NCBI RefSeq assembly: GCF_002979515.1
Contig: NZ_PCPA01000014.1
Span: 1-64,000, forward strand
DNA length: 64,000 nt
Direction of reading: 5' to 3'
DNA from: Microbacterium sp. MYb54
Lineage (GTDB): Bacteria > Actinomycetota > Actinomycetes > Actinomycetales > Microbacteriaceae
In this document: positions 45,968 to 54,732 of the stretch, one piece after another
Position numbering within the stretch: position 1 is the first letter of the stretch
How the letters are laid out: each line of letters begins with the position of its first letter
Program-made: the position numbers and the translations under genes
The notes under the pieces: generated by a model
Database searches by the model: none
What the model saw: only the letters and a program-made list of their open reading frames with translations
What the model was told of the DNA's origin: nothing

Positions 45968-47355
45968 TCTGGGAGATCGACGACCACACTCCCGAGGTCG
46001 AAGGACTCGACGCGCACGGTCGTCCCGACCCCGCGTATGCGGAGGCGCTGGGGCTGCGTGCAGCGGGGCGGGGCCCGCGAGTGCTGGCGTCGCTGATCGA
46101 GCTCGCAGTGGCCGTGGTCATCGCGCTCCCGGCCATCATCGCGCTGACACCGGTGCTCGTGCAGGCGGCGTCGGGCGAGTTCGACCCGGAGAAGTTCTTC
46201 GCACGGGATGACCTGGTGTGGCTCATCGTGGCCGCCGCCGTCTCACAGGGCCTGATGATCGCCTACGTCGTGGTTCAGCTCGTGCTGCACGGTCGCAAGG
46301 GTGTGACGCTCGGCAAAGCGGTGTGCGGCATCCGCTCCATCAACGTGCGCACGCTCGAGCGCCCCGGCTTCTGGCGCGGTGCAGTGGTCCGGTATCTCGT
46401 CGCTTGGGCGTCGTTCATCGTCCCGCTCATCGGTCCGGTGCTGGTGATCATGCTCTCACCGCTCTTCGACATCGAGCGACGAGGGCGGGGATGGCTCGAT
46501 CTCGCCGCCGCCACCTGGTTCGTCGATGTTCGTGGTGGGCTGAACCCCTATGACCAGAAGCGCATGCGCATCGCGCGCAAGCGCGTGAAGACGCCCGAGC
46601 ACGAGGAGAAGGCACCGCTGCCCTCGCTCGCGACGCCGATGCATCGTGACGCTCCGGCCGAGTATGTCCCGAGGGCGCGTCTCTCCGGCGGCGTCATCGG
46701 CGCGCACCGTTCCGCCTCGGGCCCCGCGGCCGAGCAACCGGATGCCCCCGCTCCCGGTTCGATGGTGTCTGCCGTGCCGCCCTCTTTGGCCACGGGCGCC
46801 CCGGTCCCTGCCGCGTTCGCACCTCCTGCGCCGGCCGCTCCGGCTCCTGCTTCTGTTCCGGCCGCTCCGGCTCCTGCTCCAGCGCCGGCCGTTCCGGCCC
46901 CAGCACCGGCCGCGCCGGCGCCTGCCGTCCAGGCTCCGCCCGCGCCCGCGCCCGCGCCCGCTCCGGCACCCGCAGTCCAGGATCCTTCCGCGCCCCCACG
47001 CGAGCCTCGTCCACAGGCACCCGCAGGGGTGCGCGCGATCCTCGTGCTCGACACCGGGGAGCGCATCGAAGTGCGCGGGACGACGCTGTTCGGGCGTGCA
47101 CCGAGTGCCGCGGCGGGCGAGGGCGAAGCACTCCTGGTGCCGGTGGTCGACGACACGCGCTCGGTGTCGAAGACGCATATCGCGGTGATGCCCGCTCGAC
47201 GCGGCGTCTTCATCGTCGACCGCGCCTCGACCAACGGCAGCGCGATCGTCCGGGAAGGCGCCGAGACGGCGCTGTCGGCCGGACACCCCGCCGAATTGCA
47301 GACCGGGGACACGGTGCGCTTCGGCGACCGGTCCCTGCTGGTGGAGTGGGTATGA
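45964..47355 (+). CDS. Second RDD family membrane protein with FHA domain
   Basis: A 463-aa protein. The RDD domain (about 35-190) contains LASLIELAVAVVIALPAIIA, RKGVTLGKAVCGIRSINVR and LIGPVLVIMLSPLFD. A long Pro/Ala linker with repeated (AP)n runs follows (about 245-350), then an FHA domain (about 355-463) with intact binding residues: LFGRAP, SVSKTHIAV and RASTNGSAI. It has the same architecture as the RDD-FHA protein upstream, with little similarity in the linker; the pair probably arose by duplication. The start is GTG overlapping the preceding stop. A 16-codon frame bridges to the ATPase gene. Confidence 0.87.
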   Translation: MIWEIDDHTPEVEGLDAHGRPDPAYAEALGLRAAGRGPRVLASLIELAVAVVIALPAIIALTPVLVQAASGEFDPEKFFARDDLVWLIVAAAVSQGLMIAYVVVQLVLHGRKGVTLGKAVCGIRSINVRTLERPGFWRGAVVRYLVAWASFIVPLIGPVLVIMLSPLFDIERRGRGWLDLAAATWFVDVRGGLNPYDQKRMRIARKRVKTPEHEEKAPLPSLATPMHRDAPAEYVPRARLSGGVIGAHRSASGPAAEQPDAPAPGSMVSAVPPSLATGAPVPAAFAPPAPAAPAPASVPAAPAPAPAPAVPAPAPAAPAPAVQAPPAPAPAPAPAPAVQDPSAPPREPRPQAPAGVRAILVLDTGERIEVRGTTLFGRAPSAAAGEGEALLVPVVDDTRSVSKTHIAVMPARRGVFIVDRASTNGSAIVREGAETALSAGHPAELQTGDTVRFGDRSLLVEWV

Positions 47356-47402
47356 CCCTGAGCAGTGAGATGCGCCCTCGGCGCGGTGAGGACGACCGAT
47401 GA
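47352..47402 (+). CDS. Possible 16-aa coupling peptide before the EssC-like gene
   Basis: A 16-codon frame (starts MTLSSEMRPRRG) whose ATG overlaps the stop of the RDD-FHA gene (ATGA) and whose own stop overlaps the ATG of the ATPase gene (ATGA). It would carry terminating ribosomes across the 43-base gap. No function is implied for the peptide itself. Confidence 0.35.
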   Translation: MTLSSEMRPRRGEDDR

Positions 47403-50400
47403 GAGTCAAGCTGACCCTGCGTCGACCCGCAGCACCCCTGACCGACGTCGTCGTGATGGCGGATTCGACGGCGACCATCGCCGACGTCGCCCGCCAGATC
47501 GCCACGAGCGATCCGGCACGCAGCATCGTTGCGGGGCCCGCAGATGTGCTCACGTTGTCTGTGGCGCCGCCGACCAGCGAGCAGCTCACGATGCTCAATC
47601 CCGACCTGCTCGTCGGTGACGCTCCGATCGGTTCCGGCTTCCTCGCCGAAGTGGTCAATGTCGGACCGAACCGGGCATCGGCGGGGGGCGCGGGTGCCCG
47701 TCCGGCCGCCGTGCTCACGGTCGTCGCCGGTCCGGCGGCCGGCCAGGAGTTCCCCCTGCCGATCGGCCACTTCCTGATCGGTCGGGATGCGGCGAACGAT
47801 GTCACGATCGCCGATCCGCTCGTCTCGAAGCGGCACGCGAGGATCGAGGTCGCGTCGACATTCGTCGAGCTGGTCGACCTGAACTCGGCGAACGGCATCC
47901 TCGTCGACGGCGGCCTCGTGCAGCGGCTCCGGGTGATTCCCGGTCAGACCTTCGCGCTCGGCGACTGCGAGTTCGTCGTGCACATGGTCAGCGACTTCGA
48001 CGGCTCCGCCTCAGGCGACCCGGTGCTCGAACGCGGCGGGGCGCTGCTGTTCAACCGCAGCCCGCGCGTCGAGGAGCGGTTCGCGGGCGAAGACCTCGAC
48101 GAGCCCCGTTACCCGCGCGATCAGGTGCAGCGGCTGTTCCCCTGGCCGATGCTGGTGGCGCCGATCCTGCTCGGGCTCGCGATCTTCGCGATGAGCGAGA
48201 ATCCGCGCTCGCTGCTCATCGTCTTCATGTCGCCGCTGATGATGTTCGGAAACTTCATCTCGCAGAAGACCAATCTCGGTCAGCGGCTGCGCAAGGAGGA
48301 GGAGTCCTTCGAGGAGCAGTTCGAGCGTCTTGAGGAGAAGCTCTACCACGCGCACCCCCGCGAGCGGGAGGTCCGTCACAACGAGGTGCCGGCGGTCGCT
48401 GTCGTGTTCGACGAGGCGATGCGGCTCGGACCGCTGCTGTGGACGCGCCGCCCCGAGCACTGGAACTTCCTCTCGCTGCGGCTCGGCGTGTGCGAGGACG
48501 AGGCGCGCACGCGCATCAAGCGCACCGAGACCCCCGAGGCGCTCGTCGAGTACGTGGAGCGCGTCGACCGTCTCGAAGAGCGCTACAAGATGATCCCCGA
48601 CGTACCGATCCTGGAGTCGCTGCAGAGCGTCGGATCCATCGGCGTCGCCGGGCCCACCTCGCTCGCGAGCGATGCCCTGCGCGGCATCGCGGTGCAGCTG
48701 TTCGGCATGCATTCGCCCAACGAGCTCGTCACCGTCGCGCTCACCGAGCCGGGCTGGGCGAACGAGCTCGACTGGCTGAAGTGGCTTCCGCACACCTCCA
48801 GCGAGCGCAGTCCGTTCAAGGACGTGTCGCTCGCCGACTCGGCCTCCACAGGCGCCGCCCTGCTCAGCGGTCTCGAGGAGATCGTGCTGCGGCGGTCGCG
48901 CGAGGCGAAGTCGCAGCGCCCGCCCTACGGCGACGACTGGGATCCGATGCTGTACGGCACCGACGTCAAGCGCGCGGCCGAGGATGCGACGTTCCCCGGG
49001 CAGACGGCGATCCTGGTGATCGTCACGAACGACGCCCCGGTCGACCGCGCCCGGCTGACGCAGATCCTCGAACGCGGAGCGGACGTGGGCGTCTACGGAC
49101 TCTTCGTCGCCCCGGTGGTCGCGGCCCTCCCCGCTGCGTGCCGCACCTTCGTCGACGTCAGCGCCGGGCTCGACCACGCCACCGTCGGCACCGTCCGCAG
49201 CGGCGTCGGGTACTCCGACGTGCAGGTCGAGGGCGTGTCGCACGCGTACATGACGATGCTCGCCAAGCGCCTGGCGCCGGTCGTGGACTCCAGCACCGTC
49301 ATCGAGGACTCCTCCGACATCCCCAACTCGGTGAGCTTCCTGTCGCTCGTCGGCTCCGAGGTCGCGGAGGATCCGAACGCGGTGATCGACCGCTGGCGGC
49401 AGAACAACACGATCATCGACCGCTCCGGCGCCCCGCAGTCACGGCTCAAGAAGGCCGGCAACCTGCGCGCCATCATCGGCCAGTCGCAGACCGATGCGAT
49501 GACGCTCGACCTGCGCACGCAGGGTCCGCACGCGCTCGTCGGCGGTACGACCGGTGCCGGCAAGAGCGAGTTCCTGCAGGCCTGGGTGCTCGGCATGGCG
49601 GCCGCGCACAGCCCCGATCGCGTCACGTTCCTCTTCGTCGACTACAAGGGCGGTTCCGCGTTCGCCGACTGCGTCGACCTGCCGCACACGGTGGGTCTCG
49701 TCACCGACCTGAGCCCGCATCTGGTGCGTCGTGCCCTGACCAGCCTGCGGGCCGAGCTGCACCACCGCGAGCACCTGTTCAACCGCAAGAAGGCCAAAGA
49801 CCTCCTCGAGCTCGAGAAGCGCCGCGACCCCGAGACGCCGCCGGCCCTGGTGCTCGTGATCGACGAGTTCGCCGCGCTCGCCGGCGAGGTGCCGGAGTTC
49901 GTGGACGGCGTCGTCGATATCGCCCAGCGCGGCCGCTCCCTCGGCATCCACCTGATCATGGCGACGCAGCGTCCGGCCGGTGTCATCAAGGACAATCTGC
50001 GCGCCAACACCAACCTGCGCGTCGCTCTGCGCATGGCCGACGAGTCGGACTCGAAGGACGTGGTGGACGACCCGGTAGCTGCATCCTTCCCGCCGTCCCT
50101 TCCGGGGCGCGGCATCGCGAAGACCGGTCCTGGACGCCTTGTGCCGTTCCAGTCGGCGTATGCGGGCGGATGGACCACGGATGAGGCCCAGGTCGCCGAG
50201 GTGCGGGTGGCGGAGCTGCGGTTCGGGTCGATCCAGACCTGGGAGGCCGAGCAGGCTCCGGAGTCGGACTCCCACGACGAGGACCTCGGGCCGAACGATC
50301 AGAAGCGCATCGTCGCCGCCCTCGTCAGCGCCGCCGCTCACGCGTCGATTCCGGCGCCCCGTCGGCCGTGGCTCGACGACCTGGAGCGCGCCGTCGACAT

Positions 50401-51919
50401 CCGCGACCTGCCCGTCCACGGCGACGGACGCATCCTGCTCGGCAAGATGGACGTCCCCGAGCGGCAGTTGCAGGAGCCGGCGTACTTCCACCCCGACAAG
50501 GACGGCTCGCTGCTCGTGTACGGCACCAGCGGCTCCGGCAAGTCGACGGTGCTGCGCACGCTCGCGATCGCGGCCGGCTTCGACGGGGCCCGCTCGAACG
50601 TCGAGGTGTACGGACTCGACTTCGGATCCGGATCCCTCAAGAGCCTGGAGGTGCTTCCGCATGTCGGATCGATCATCTCCGGCGACGACGCGGAGCGCGT
50701 GCAGCGCATCCTGCGCTCACTCGCCCGCGTGCTCGATGATCGAGGCAAGCGGTTCAGCGCGGCGAACGCGTCGAGCCTCACGGAGTACCGCGAGATCACC
50801 GGGAAGGCCGAGTCGCGCATCCTGCTGCTGATCGACGGCTTCCCGCAGTTCCGCGGCGAGTGGGAGTCGACGACGGCGCGGATGCCGTTCTACCAGACCT
50901 TCATGCGCATCCTCGGCGAGGGACGCCCGCTCGGCGTGCACGTGATCGCGAGCGCCGACCGCTCGGGTTCCGTGCCGACGGCGGTCAGCGCCAACGTGTC
51001 ACGGCGCGTGGTCCTGCGGCTCTCCGACGAGTCCGGCTACGCGATGCTCAACGCCCCCAAGGACGTGCTTGATGAGCGCTCGGCCCCTGGGCGCGCGATC
51101 GTCGACGGTCTCGAGACGCAGATCGCGACGCTCGGCGGCACGCCCAACGTCGCTGAGCAGACGAAGCTCCTCGATCAGCTCGCGGCCGAGCTCCGCGCCG
51201 GAGGTGCGCGGGAGGTGGCCGAGATCGGCGCGCTGCCGACGCGACTCTCCGTGCGCGACCTCCCGGACCGGATCGGCGAGTTCCCCGTGCTCGGCGTCGC
51301 GGAAGACACGCTGGCGCCGCGCGAGTTCGATCCCGTCGGGACGTTCGTGGTCGCCGGGCCGCCGCTGTCGGGCAAAACGACCGCCCTCAAGGGGATCATC
51401 ACGTCGATGCGAAGGCTCGACCCCGAGATCAAGCTGTTCCACTTCGGCGGGCGGCGAGCCCAGCTCAAGGGCTATGTCGACTGGACGCGGAGCGCGGTCA
51501 CACCGGAGGACGCGAAGGAGCTCGCGAAGGAGATCGCCGAGATCGCCGTCGACGAGACCGTGCCGGTGCGGATGCTCATCGTCGTCGAAGATGTGCCCCA
51601 GTTCGCGGACGGCCCGGCCGAGCGCGAGATGAAGGCGCTCTTCCAGGCGATCAACCGCAGCGACCACCTGCTCGTGGGCGACGCCGACGTCACGCAGGTG
51701 ACCAGTGGCTTCGGCTTCATCGGTGATTTCAAGGCCGGTCGCAAGGGCATCATCCTCAAGCCGGATGCGTTCGACGGCGACGCGATCTTCAAGGTCCCGT
51801 TCCCGAAGGTCAAGCGCACCGACTTCCCCGATGGCCGAGGCATCTTCGTGCAAGCGGGACGCCAGGTCACGGTACAGCTGCCACTCATCGAAGGAGACAC
51901 ATGGACGCCCGTCCGCTGA
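47399..51919 (+). CDS. FHA-FtsK/SpoIIIE ATPase of T7SS (EssC/EccC-like)
   Basis: A 1506-aa motor of type VII secretion. Residues 1-90 form a small beta-rich domain (VKLTLRRPAAPLTDVVV), possibly FHA- or YukD-like. An FHA domain follows (about 100-200; LIGRDAAND, LVSKRHARI, NSANGI). Two transmembrane helices lie at about 248-285. Three FtsK/SpoIIIE domains follow. The first has Walker A GTTGAGKS (716-723) and Walker B LVIDEF (Asp822, Glu823). The second has GTSGSGKS (1042-1049) with Walker B LLIDGF (Gly for Glu). The third has GPPLSGKT (1320-1327) with VVEDV. Only the first thus looks fully catalytic, as in known EssC/EccC. N-terminal FHA plus one chain resembles Firmicutes EssC more than mycobacterial EccC. 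It is flanked by two tiny coupling frames. Confidence 0.9.
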   Translation: MRVKLTLRRPAAPLTDVVVMADSTATIADVARQIATSDPARSIVAGPADVLTLSVAPPTSEQLTMLNPDLLVGDAPIGSGFLAEVVNVGPNRASAGGAGARPAAVLTVVAGPAAGQEFPLPIGHFLIGRDAANDVTIADPLVSKRHARIEVASTFVELVDLNSANGILVDGGLVQRLRVIPGQTFALGDCEFVVHMVSDFDGSASGDPVLERGGALLFNRSPRVEERFAGEDLDEPRYPRDQVQRLFPWPMLVAPILLGLAIFAMSENPRSLLIVFMSPLMMFGNFISQKTNLGQRLRKEEESFEEQFERLEEKLYHAHPREREVRHNEVPAVAVVFDEAMRLGPLLWTRRPEHWNFLSLRLGVCEDEARTRIKRTETPEALVEYVERVDRLEERYKMIPDVPILESLQSVGSIGVAGPTSLASDALRGIAVQLFGMHSPNELVTVALTEPGWANELDWLKWLPHTSSERSPFKDVSLADSASTGAALLSGLEEIVLRRSREAKSQRPPYGDDWDPMLYGTDVKRAAEDATFPGQTAILVIVTNDAPVDRARLTQILERGADVGVYGLFVAPVVAALPAACRTFVDVSAGLDHATVGTVRSGVGYSDVQVEGVSHAYMTMLAKRLAPVVDSSTVIEDSSDIPNSVSFLSLVGSEVAEDPNAVIDRWRQNNTIIDRSGAPQSRLKKAGNLRAIIGQSQTDAMTLDLRTQGPHALVGGTTGAGKSEFLQAWVLGMAAAHSPDRVTFLFVDYKGGSAFADCVDLPHTVGLVTDLSPHLVRRALTSLRAELHHREHLFNRKKAKDLLELEKRRDPETPPALVLVIDEFAALAGEVPEFVDGVVDIAQRGRSLGIHLIMATQRPAGVIKDNLRANTNLRVALRMADESDSKDVVDDPVAASFPPSLPGRGIAKTGPGRLVPFQSAYAGGWTTDEAQVAEVRVAELRFGSIQTWEAEQAPESDSHDEDLGPNDQKRIVAALVSAAAHASIPAPRRPWLDDLERAVDIRDLPVHGDGRILLGKMDVPERQLQEPAYFHPDKDGSLLVYGTSGSGKSTVLRTLAIAAGFDGARSNVEVYGLDFGSGSLKSLEVLPHVGSIISGDDAERVQRILRSLARVLDDRGKRFSAANASSLTEYREITGKAESRILLLIDGFPQFRGEWESTTARMPFYQTFMRILGEGRPLGVHVIASADRSGSVPTAVSANVSRRVVLRLSDESGYAMLNAPKDVLDERSAPGRAIVDGLETQIATLGGTPNVAEQTKLLDQLAAELRAGGAREVAEIGALPTRLSVRDLPDRIGEFPVLGVAEDTLAPREFDPVGTFVVAGPPLSGKTTALKGIITSMRRLDPEIKLFHFGGRRAQLKGYVDWTRSAVTPEDAKELAKEIAEIAVDETVPVRMLIVVEDVPQFADGPAEREMKALFQAINRSDHLLVGDADVTQVTSGFGFIGDFKAGRKGIILKPDAFDGDAIFKVPFPKVKRTDFPDGRGIFVQAGRQVTVQLPLIEGDTWTPVR

Positions 51920-51966
51920 GCGCGAGCGCGCACACGCCACGATTCCGAGGGAAGGGCGCACGATGA
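51901..51966 (+). CDS. Possible 21-aa coupling peptide after the EssC-like gene
   Basis: This frame starts at ATG 51901 inside the 3' end of the ATPase gene, with GAAGGAG 4 bases upstream. It encodes 21 residues (starts MDARPLSASA) and ends in a TGA overlapping the ATG of the next gene (ATGA). It could couple translation of the membrane protein gene to that of the ATPase gene. The ribosome-site bases also encode ATPase residues, so chance cannot be excluded. Confidence 0.35.
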   Translation: MDARPLSASAHTPRFRGKGAR

Positions 51967-53021
51967 CCGTCACCTTCGATGACACCGAGCTGCGCGCGAA
52001 GGTGGAACCGGCGCTCGCCCGGCAGGAGAGCCGCGAGCGCGTCGCCAGGGAAGGCCGCCAGTTCGGCGTCGTCCTCGGCTCGGGCTGGATCGTGTTCCAG
52101 TCGGTGGTGCTCGTCGTCGGCGCCGGAGTCCTCGCCGCACTGGCCGTGGTCGCCGTGCAGTTCATGTTCGGAGCCGACGGGGCCGATCTCACCACGGTCG
52201 TGCTGGCGGTACTCATGGTGCTGCCGCTCGCGGTAGCCCGCATCCGCTCCCACCTCCGCGGCCCGCGTGACCGCGAGGCCGAGGAGTACCGTCTCACGAG
52301 GTTCACGGCGGCGAACGGGCTGACCTACCGCACGGGCGAGCTCGACCCGGAGCGGCCGGCCGCGCTGTTCGGCATCGGCACCTCGCGCATCGCGAGCGAC
52401 ATCGTCGCCGGGCCTTCACCGCGCCCGTTCGAGGCCGCGAACTACTCGTTCGATGTGTGGGTCGCGAGGGCACGCATGCCGCGAGTGGCGAACTACGTTG
52501 AGTTCCAGCTGCGCAGCCCGCTGCCGGCGATGACCCTGGTCACAAAGGCGAAAGACGCGGCGGCATCCGGATGGGAGCCGACCGCGCCGCAGGAGCGCGT
52601 GCAGATCGAGGGCGACTTCGCGTCCCACTTCGAGGTCTTCACGACGAGGGCGACGGAGGAGCCGGTGCGTCACCTGCTCTCCCCAGATGTGCAGGCCGCA
52701 CTGACGGCCGTCGCCGAACGCTGCGACATCGAGGTCGTCGGCGACCGGGTGTACGTCATCGCCCGCCGGCACCTGCCGATGACCGAGCCCGCGTACTGGG
52801 AATGGGTCGCAGACCTCGCCACCCTCGTGGGGCTCCTGGAGGCGCGCGGACGTGCCGAGCAGACCTCCGGTGTCGCGGAGACCGATCCCGCTCGTCGCAC
52901 GCGTCGGGATGCGCTGTTCGCCGCTCCGAAGGGCGGACGGGCTGCAGCCGTCGGCTGCCTCGTCCCGCTTCTCGTGGGTCTCGCCGCCGCCGCACTGATC
53001 ACGAAGATCACGACGGGCTAG
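51963..53021 (+). CDS. Membrane protein of the T7SS operon, function unknown
   Basis: A 352-aa protein not matched to a named family. Two adjacent transmembrane helices lie near the N-terminus (about 38-62 and 68-85; GWIVFQSVVLVVGAGVLAAL). A cytoplasmic alpha/beta domain of about 220 residues follows (EYRLTRFTAANGLTYRTGEL; RYVIARRHLP-like strand VYVIARRHLPMTEPAYWEWV). One C-terminal helix ends at the last residues (AVGCLVPLLVGLAAAALITK). It is the last gene of the long operon, directly after the ATPase, where other T7SS have small membrane components, so a structural role is likely. GAGGGAAGG precedes the ATG. Confidence 0.75.
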   Translation: MTVTFDDTELRAKVEPALARQESRERVAREGRQFGVVLGSGWIVFQSVVLVVGAGVLAALAVVAVQFMFGADGADLTTVVLAVLMVLPLAVARIRSHLRGPRDREAEEYRLTRFTAANGLTYRTGELDPERPAALFGIGTSRIASDIVAGPSPRPFEAANYSFDVWVARARMPRVANYVEFQLRSPLPAMTLVTKAKDAAASGWEPTAPQERVQIEGDFASHFEVFTTRATEEPVRHLLSPDVQAALTAVAERCDIEVVGDRVYVIARRHLPMTEPAYWEWVADLATLVGLLEARGRAEQTSGVAETDPARRTRRDALFAAPKGGRAAAVGCLVPLLVGLAAAALITKITTG

Positions 53022-53043
53022 CGGCGCGGGCGTCGGCGCCGGG

Positions 53044-53090
53044 GATGGGGAGTTGTCCCCATCGACCGGAGGGCGTCCTTTTCGTAGAGT
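53044..53090 (+). promoter_or_regulatory. Island regulon promoter 2: inverted repeat plus -10 box
   Basis: GATGGGGAGTTGTCCCCATC (53044-53063) has perfect 8-base arms around GTTG. After 21 bases comes TAGAGT (53085-53090). This starts the first substrate group, with a leader of about 100 bases before the first gene. The 23 bases from 53044 are identical at the third and fourth promoters of the set. Confidence 0.75.
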
Positions 53091-53139
53091 TTCCCTAGGC
53101 GGGGCCGACTGGATCGGCGCCACCGACGACACGCTTTCA

Positions 53140-53165
53140 GGGGACCGGCTTCACCGCCGGTCCCC
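53140..53165 (+). other. Hairpin in the leader of the first substrate group
   Basis: GGGGACCGG (53140-53148) pairs perfectly with CCGGTCCCC (53157-53165) around an 8-base loop. It lies about 30 bases before the first ATG, with GAGGGGGG between. No T-run follows, so it is not an obvious terminator; it may stabilise the mRNA or affect ribosome access. Confidence 0.5.
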
Positions 53166-53196
53166 TCGATCTGAACATTCCACGAGGGGGGCTGAC

Positions 53197-53502
53197 ATGG
53201 GTGACGGCGTCAAGCTGAAGTACGGCGATCTCGAGCCGCTGCAGACCGAGCTGAAGAACATCATCGACGAGTTCGAGAATGCCGGTTCGCGCAGCAACGA
53301 TCTCGAGAGCTCGGTGGGCTCGCCGTACGGGGAGCGCGCGCTGCGCGACGCCGCATCCGACTTCGAGGGACGCTGGGACGACCGTCGCAAGCGACTCATG
53401 GACGACTGCAAGACGGTCGAAGAGTATGTGGCCGCGGTGATCAAGGGGTTCCAGGACTTCGACCGTGACGCCGCATCCAAGTCCGAGAACAGCGGAGGCT
53501 GA
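53197..53502 (+). CDS. WXG100-like small helical protein, probable T7SS substrate
   Basis: A 101-aa protein with the length and helix-turn-helix pattern of WXG100 proteins. Helix 1 is LEPLQTELKNIIDEFENAGS, the turn region SSVGSPYGE, and helix 2 runs from ALRDAASDFEGRW through EEYVAAVIKGFQDFDRD. The single Trp is in GRWDD rather than a WXG turn. It probably forms a dimer exported by the EssC-like ATPase, possibly as partner of the next protein. There is no signal peptide. It is the first gene after promoter 2. Confidence 0.78.
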   Translation: MGDGVKLKYGDLEPLQTELKNIIDEFENAGSRSNDLESSVGSPYGERALRDAASDFEGRWDDRRKRLMDDCKTVEEYVAAVIKGFQDFDRDAASKSENSGG

Positions 53503-53504
53503 CC

Positions 53505-54692
53505 GTGTACGAGTACATGCCAATGACCTCGCCTGCGGGCCACCCGATCGGCGCTCTCACCGGTGACGTCGGGGCGATCCGTGATCGGGGGAACTCGTTG
53601 CAGACTCTCGCGAATGCGATGAGCAACTCCGCGACGCTGCTGCAGCGTCTGGTCGACAACGGCGCCGACATGCAGGGGGACTCGGTCGACAAGCTCGCCG
53701 AGATCTCCGGGAAGGTGCATGCCGAGCTCGGTCGCGCCGCCGACCTGTACGACGCGGTCGCGCCGCACATCGTGCAGTATGCGTCAGACCTCGAGACCTC
53801 GAAGAGCGCGATCGAGCCGATTCTCGACGATCTCGAGACGCTGTGGGCGACGTATCAGCAGAAGAAGGATGCCGCATCGTCGGCGGCTGCGCAGAGCCCC
53901 GACTATCCGACGGGCGCGGATGCCGACGACGACCAGGCCCGACAGGCGGCGGAGGATGCCCGTGACGACGCGGCCGAGACGGCAGCGGGTGCAGCGAGCG
54001 GTGCACGTGGCGACTGGGACACGCGGGCGGGCGATTACGACCGGGAGTGGAACTCCTGGCACACGGCCTTCACGAACGCGGCGAGCAACATCCGCGAAGA
54101 CACCTCCGACAAGATCGAAGACGGCTTCTGGGACAACGTCGACGGCTTCCTGCAGTTCATGTCGGACTTCCTCGCAGTGGCCGGCATCGTGCTCGCGGTG
54201 CTCGCGATCATCGTGGGTGGCCCGATCATCGCCGCGCTCGCCGCGATCGTGGCGATCGCCACCCTGATCGTCGCCGTCGCGAGACTGGCGAGGGGCAACG
54301 GCTCCGTCATCGATGTGGTCTTCGGCGTCATCGGGGTCATCCCCCTGATCGGCCCGGCGATCAAGTTCGCCCGCGGTCCGATGGCCATGATCCGGGGTGC
54401 GGACTTCGGCGCCGACGGCATGCGGTTCGTGAGCGCATTCGCCGGGCGAGCTCCGCTGAGCACGCTCAGTCAGATCCGTGGTGGCTTCACAACCGGTTTC
54501 GGCGAGTTCTCGGCGCGGCTGTTCACCGGCAACGGCACCGCGGCGTTCGCCGCGCAGATGACCGGGGTGCAGACCCTCGACATGGTGGGCAACGTCTTCG
54601 CCTCGCACTTCGCGATCGCCGGCGGCATCAAGGACAGCGCGGGCGGTGCGTGGTCGGGTACGTTCGACCCGGACCAGAACCCGTTCTCCTGA
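53505..54692 (+). CDS. Large helical/membrane-active protein, candidate T7SS effector
   Basis: A 395-aa protein. Residues 1-130 are alpha-helical, like LXG/PPE-style T7SS N-termini (RGNSLQTLANAMSNSATLLQ; DLYDAVAPHIVQYASDLETS). An Asp/Ala-rich linker, a conserved-looking GDWDTRAGDYDREW helix and a strongly hydrophobic segment (about 215-265; AVAGIVLAVLAIIVGGPIIA) follow. The C-terminal 120 residues are Gly/Phe/Ala-rich (FARGPMAMIRGADFGADG). No enzyme motif is seen, so a pore- or membrane-inserting toxin is possible but unproven. GTG start with GGAGG 6 bases upstream, two bases after the WXG100-like gene. Confidence 0.7.
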   Translation: MYEYMPMTSPAGHPIGALTGDVGAIRDRGNSLQTLANAMSNSATLLQRLVDNGADMQGDSVDKLAEISGKVHAELGRAADLYDAVAPHIVQYASDLETSKSAIEPILDDLETLWATYQQKKDAASSAAAQSPDYPTGADADDDQARQAAEDARDDAAETAAGAASGARGDWDTRAGDYDREWNSWHTAFTNAASNIREDTSDKIEDGFWDNVDGFLQFMSDFLAVAGIVLAVLAIIVGGPIIAALAAIVAIATLIVAVARLARGNGSVIDVVFGVIGVIPLIGPAIKFARGPMAMIRGADFGADGMRFVSAFAGRAPLSTLSQIRGGFTTGFGEFSARLFTGNGTAAFAAQMTGVQTLDMVGNVFASHFAIAGGIKDSAGGAWSGTFDPDQNPFS

Positions 54693-54732
54693 CCGACCGC
54701 GGCGCGAGCCGCCCCCATGGAAGACTGAGACG

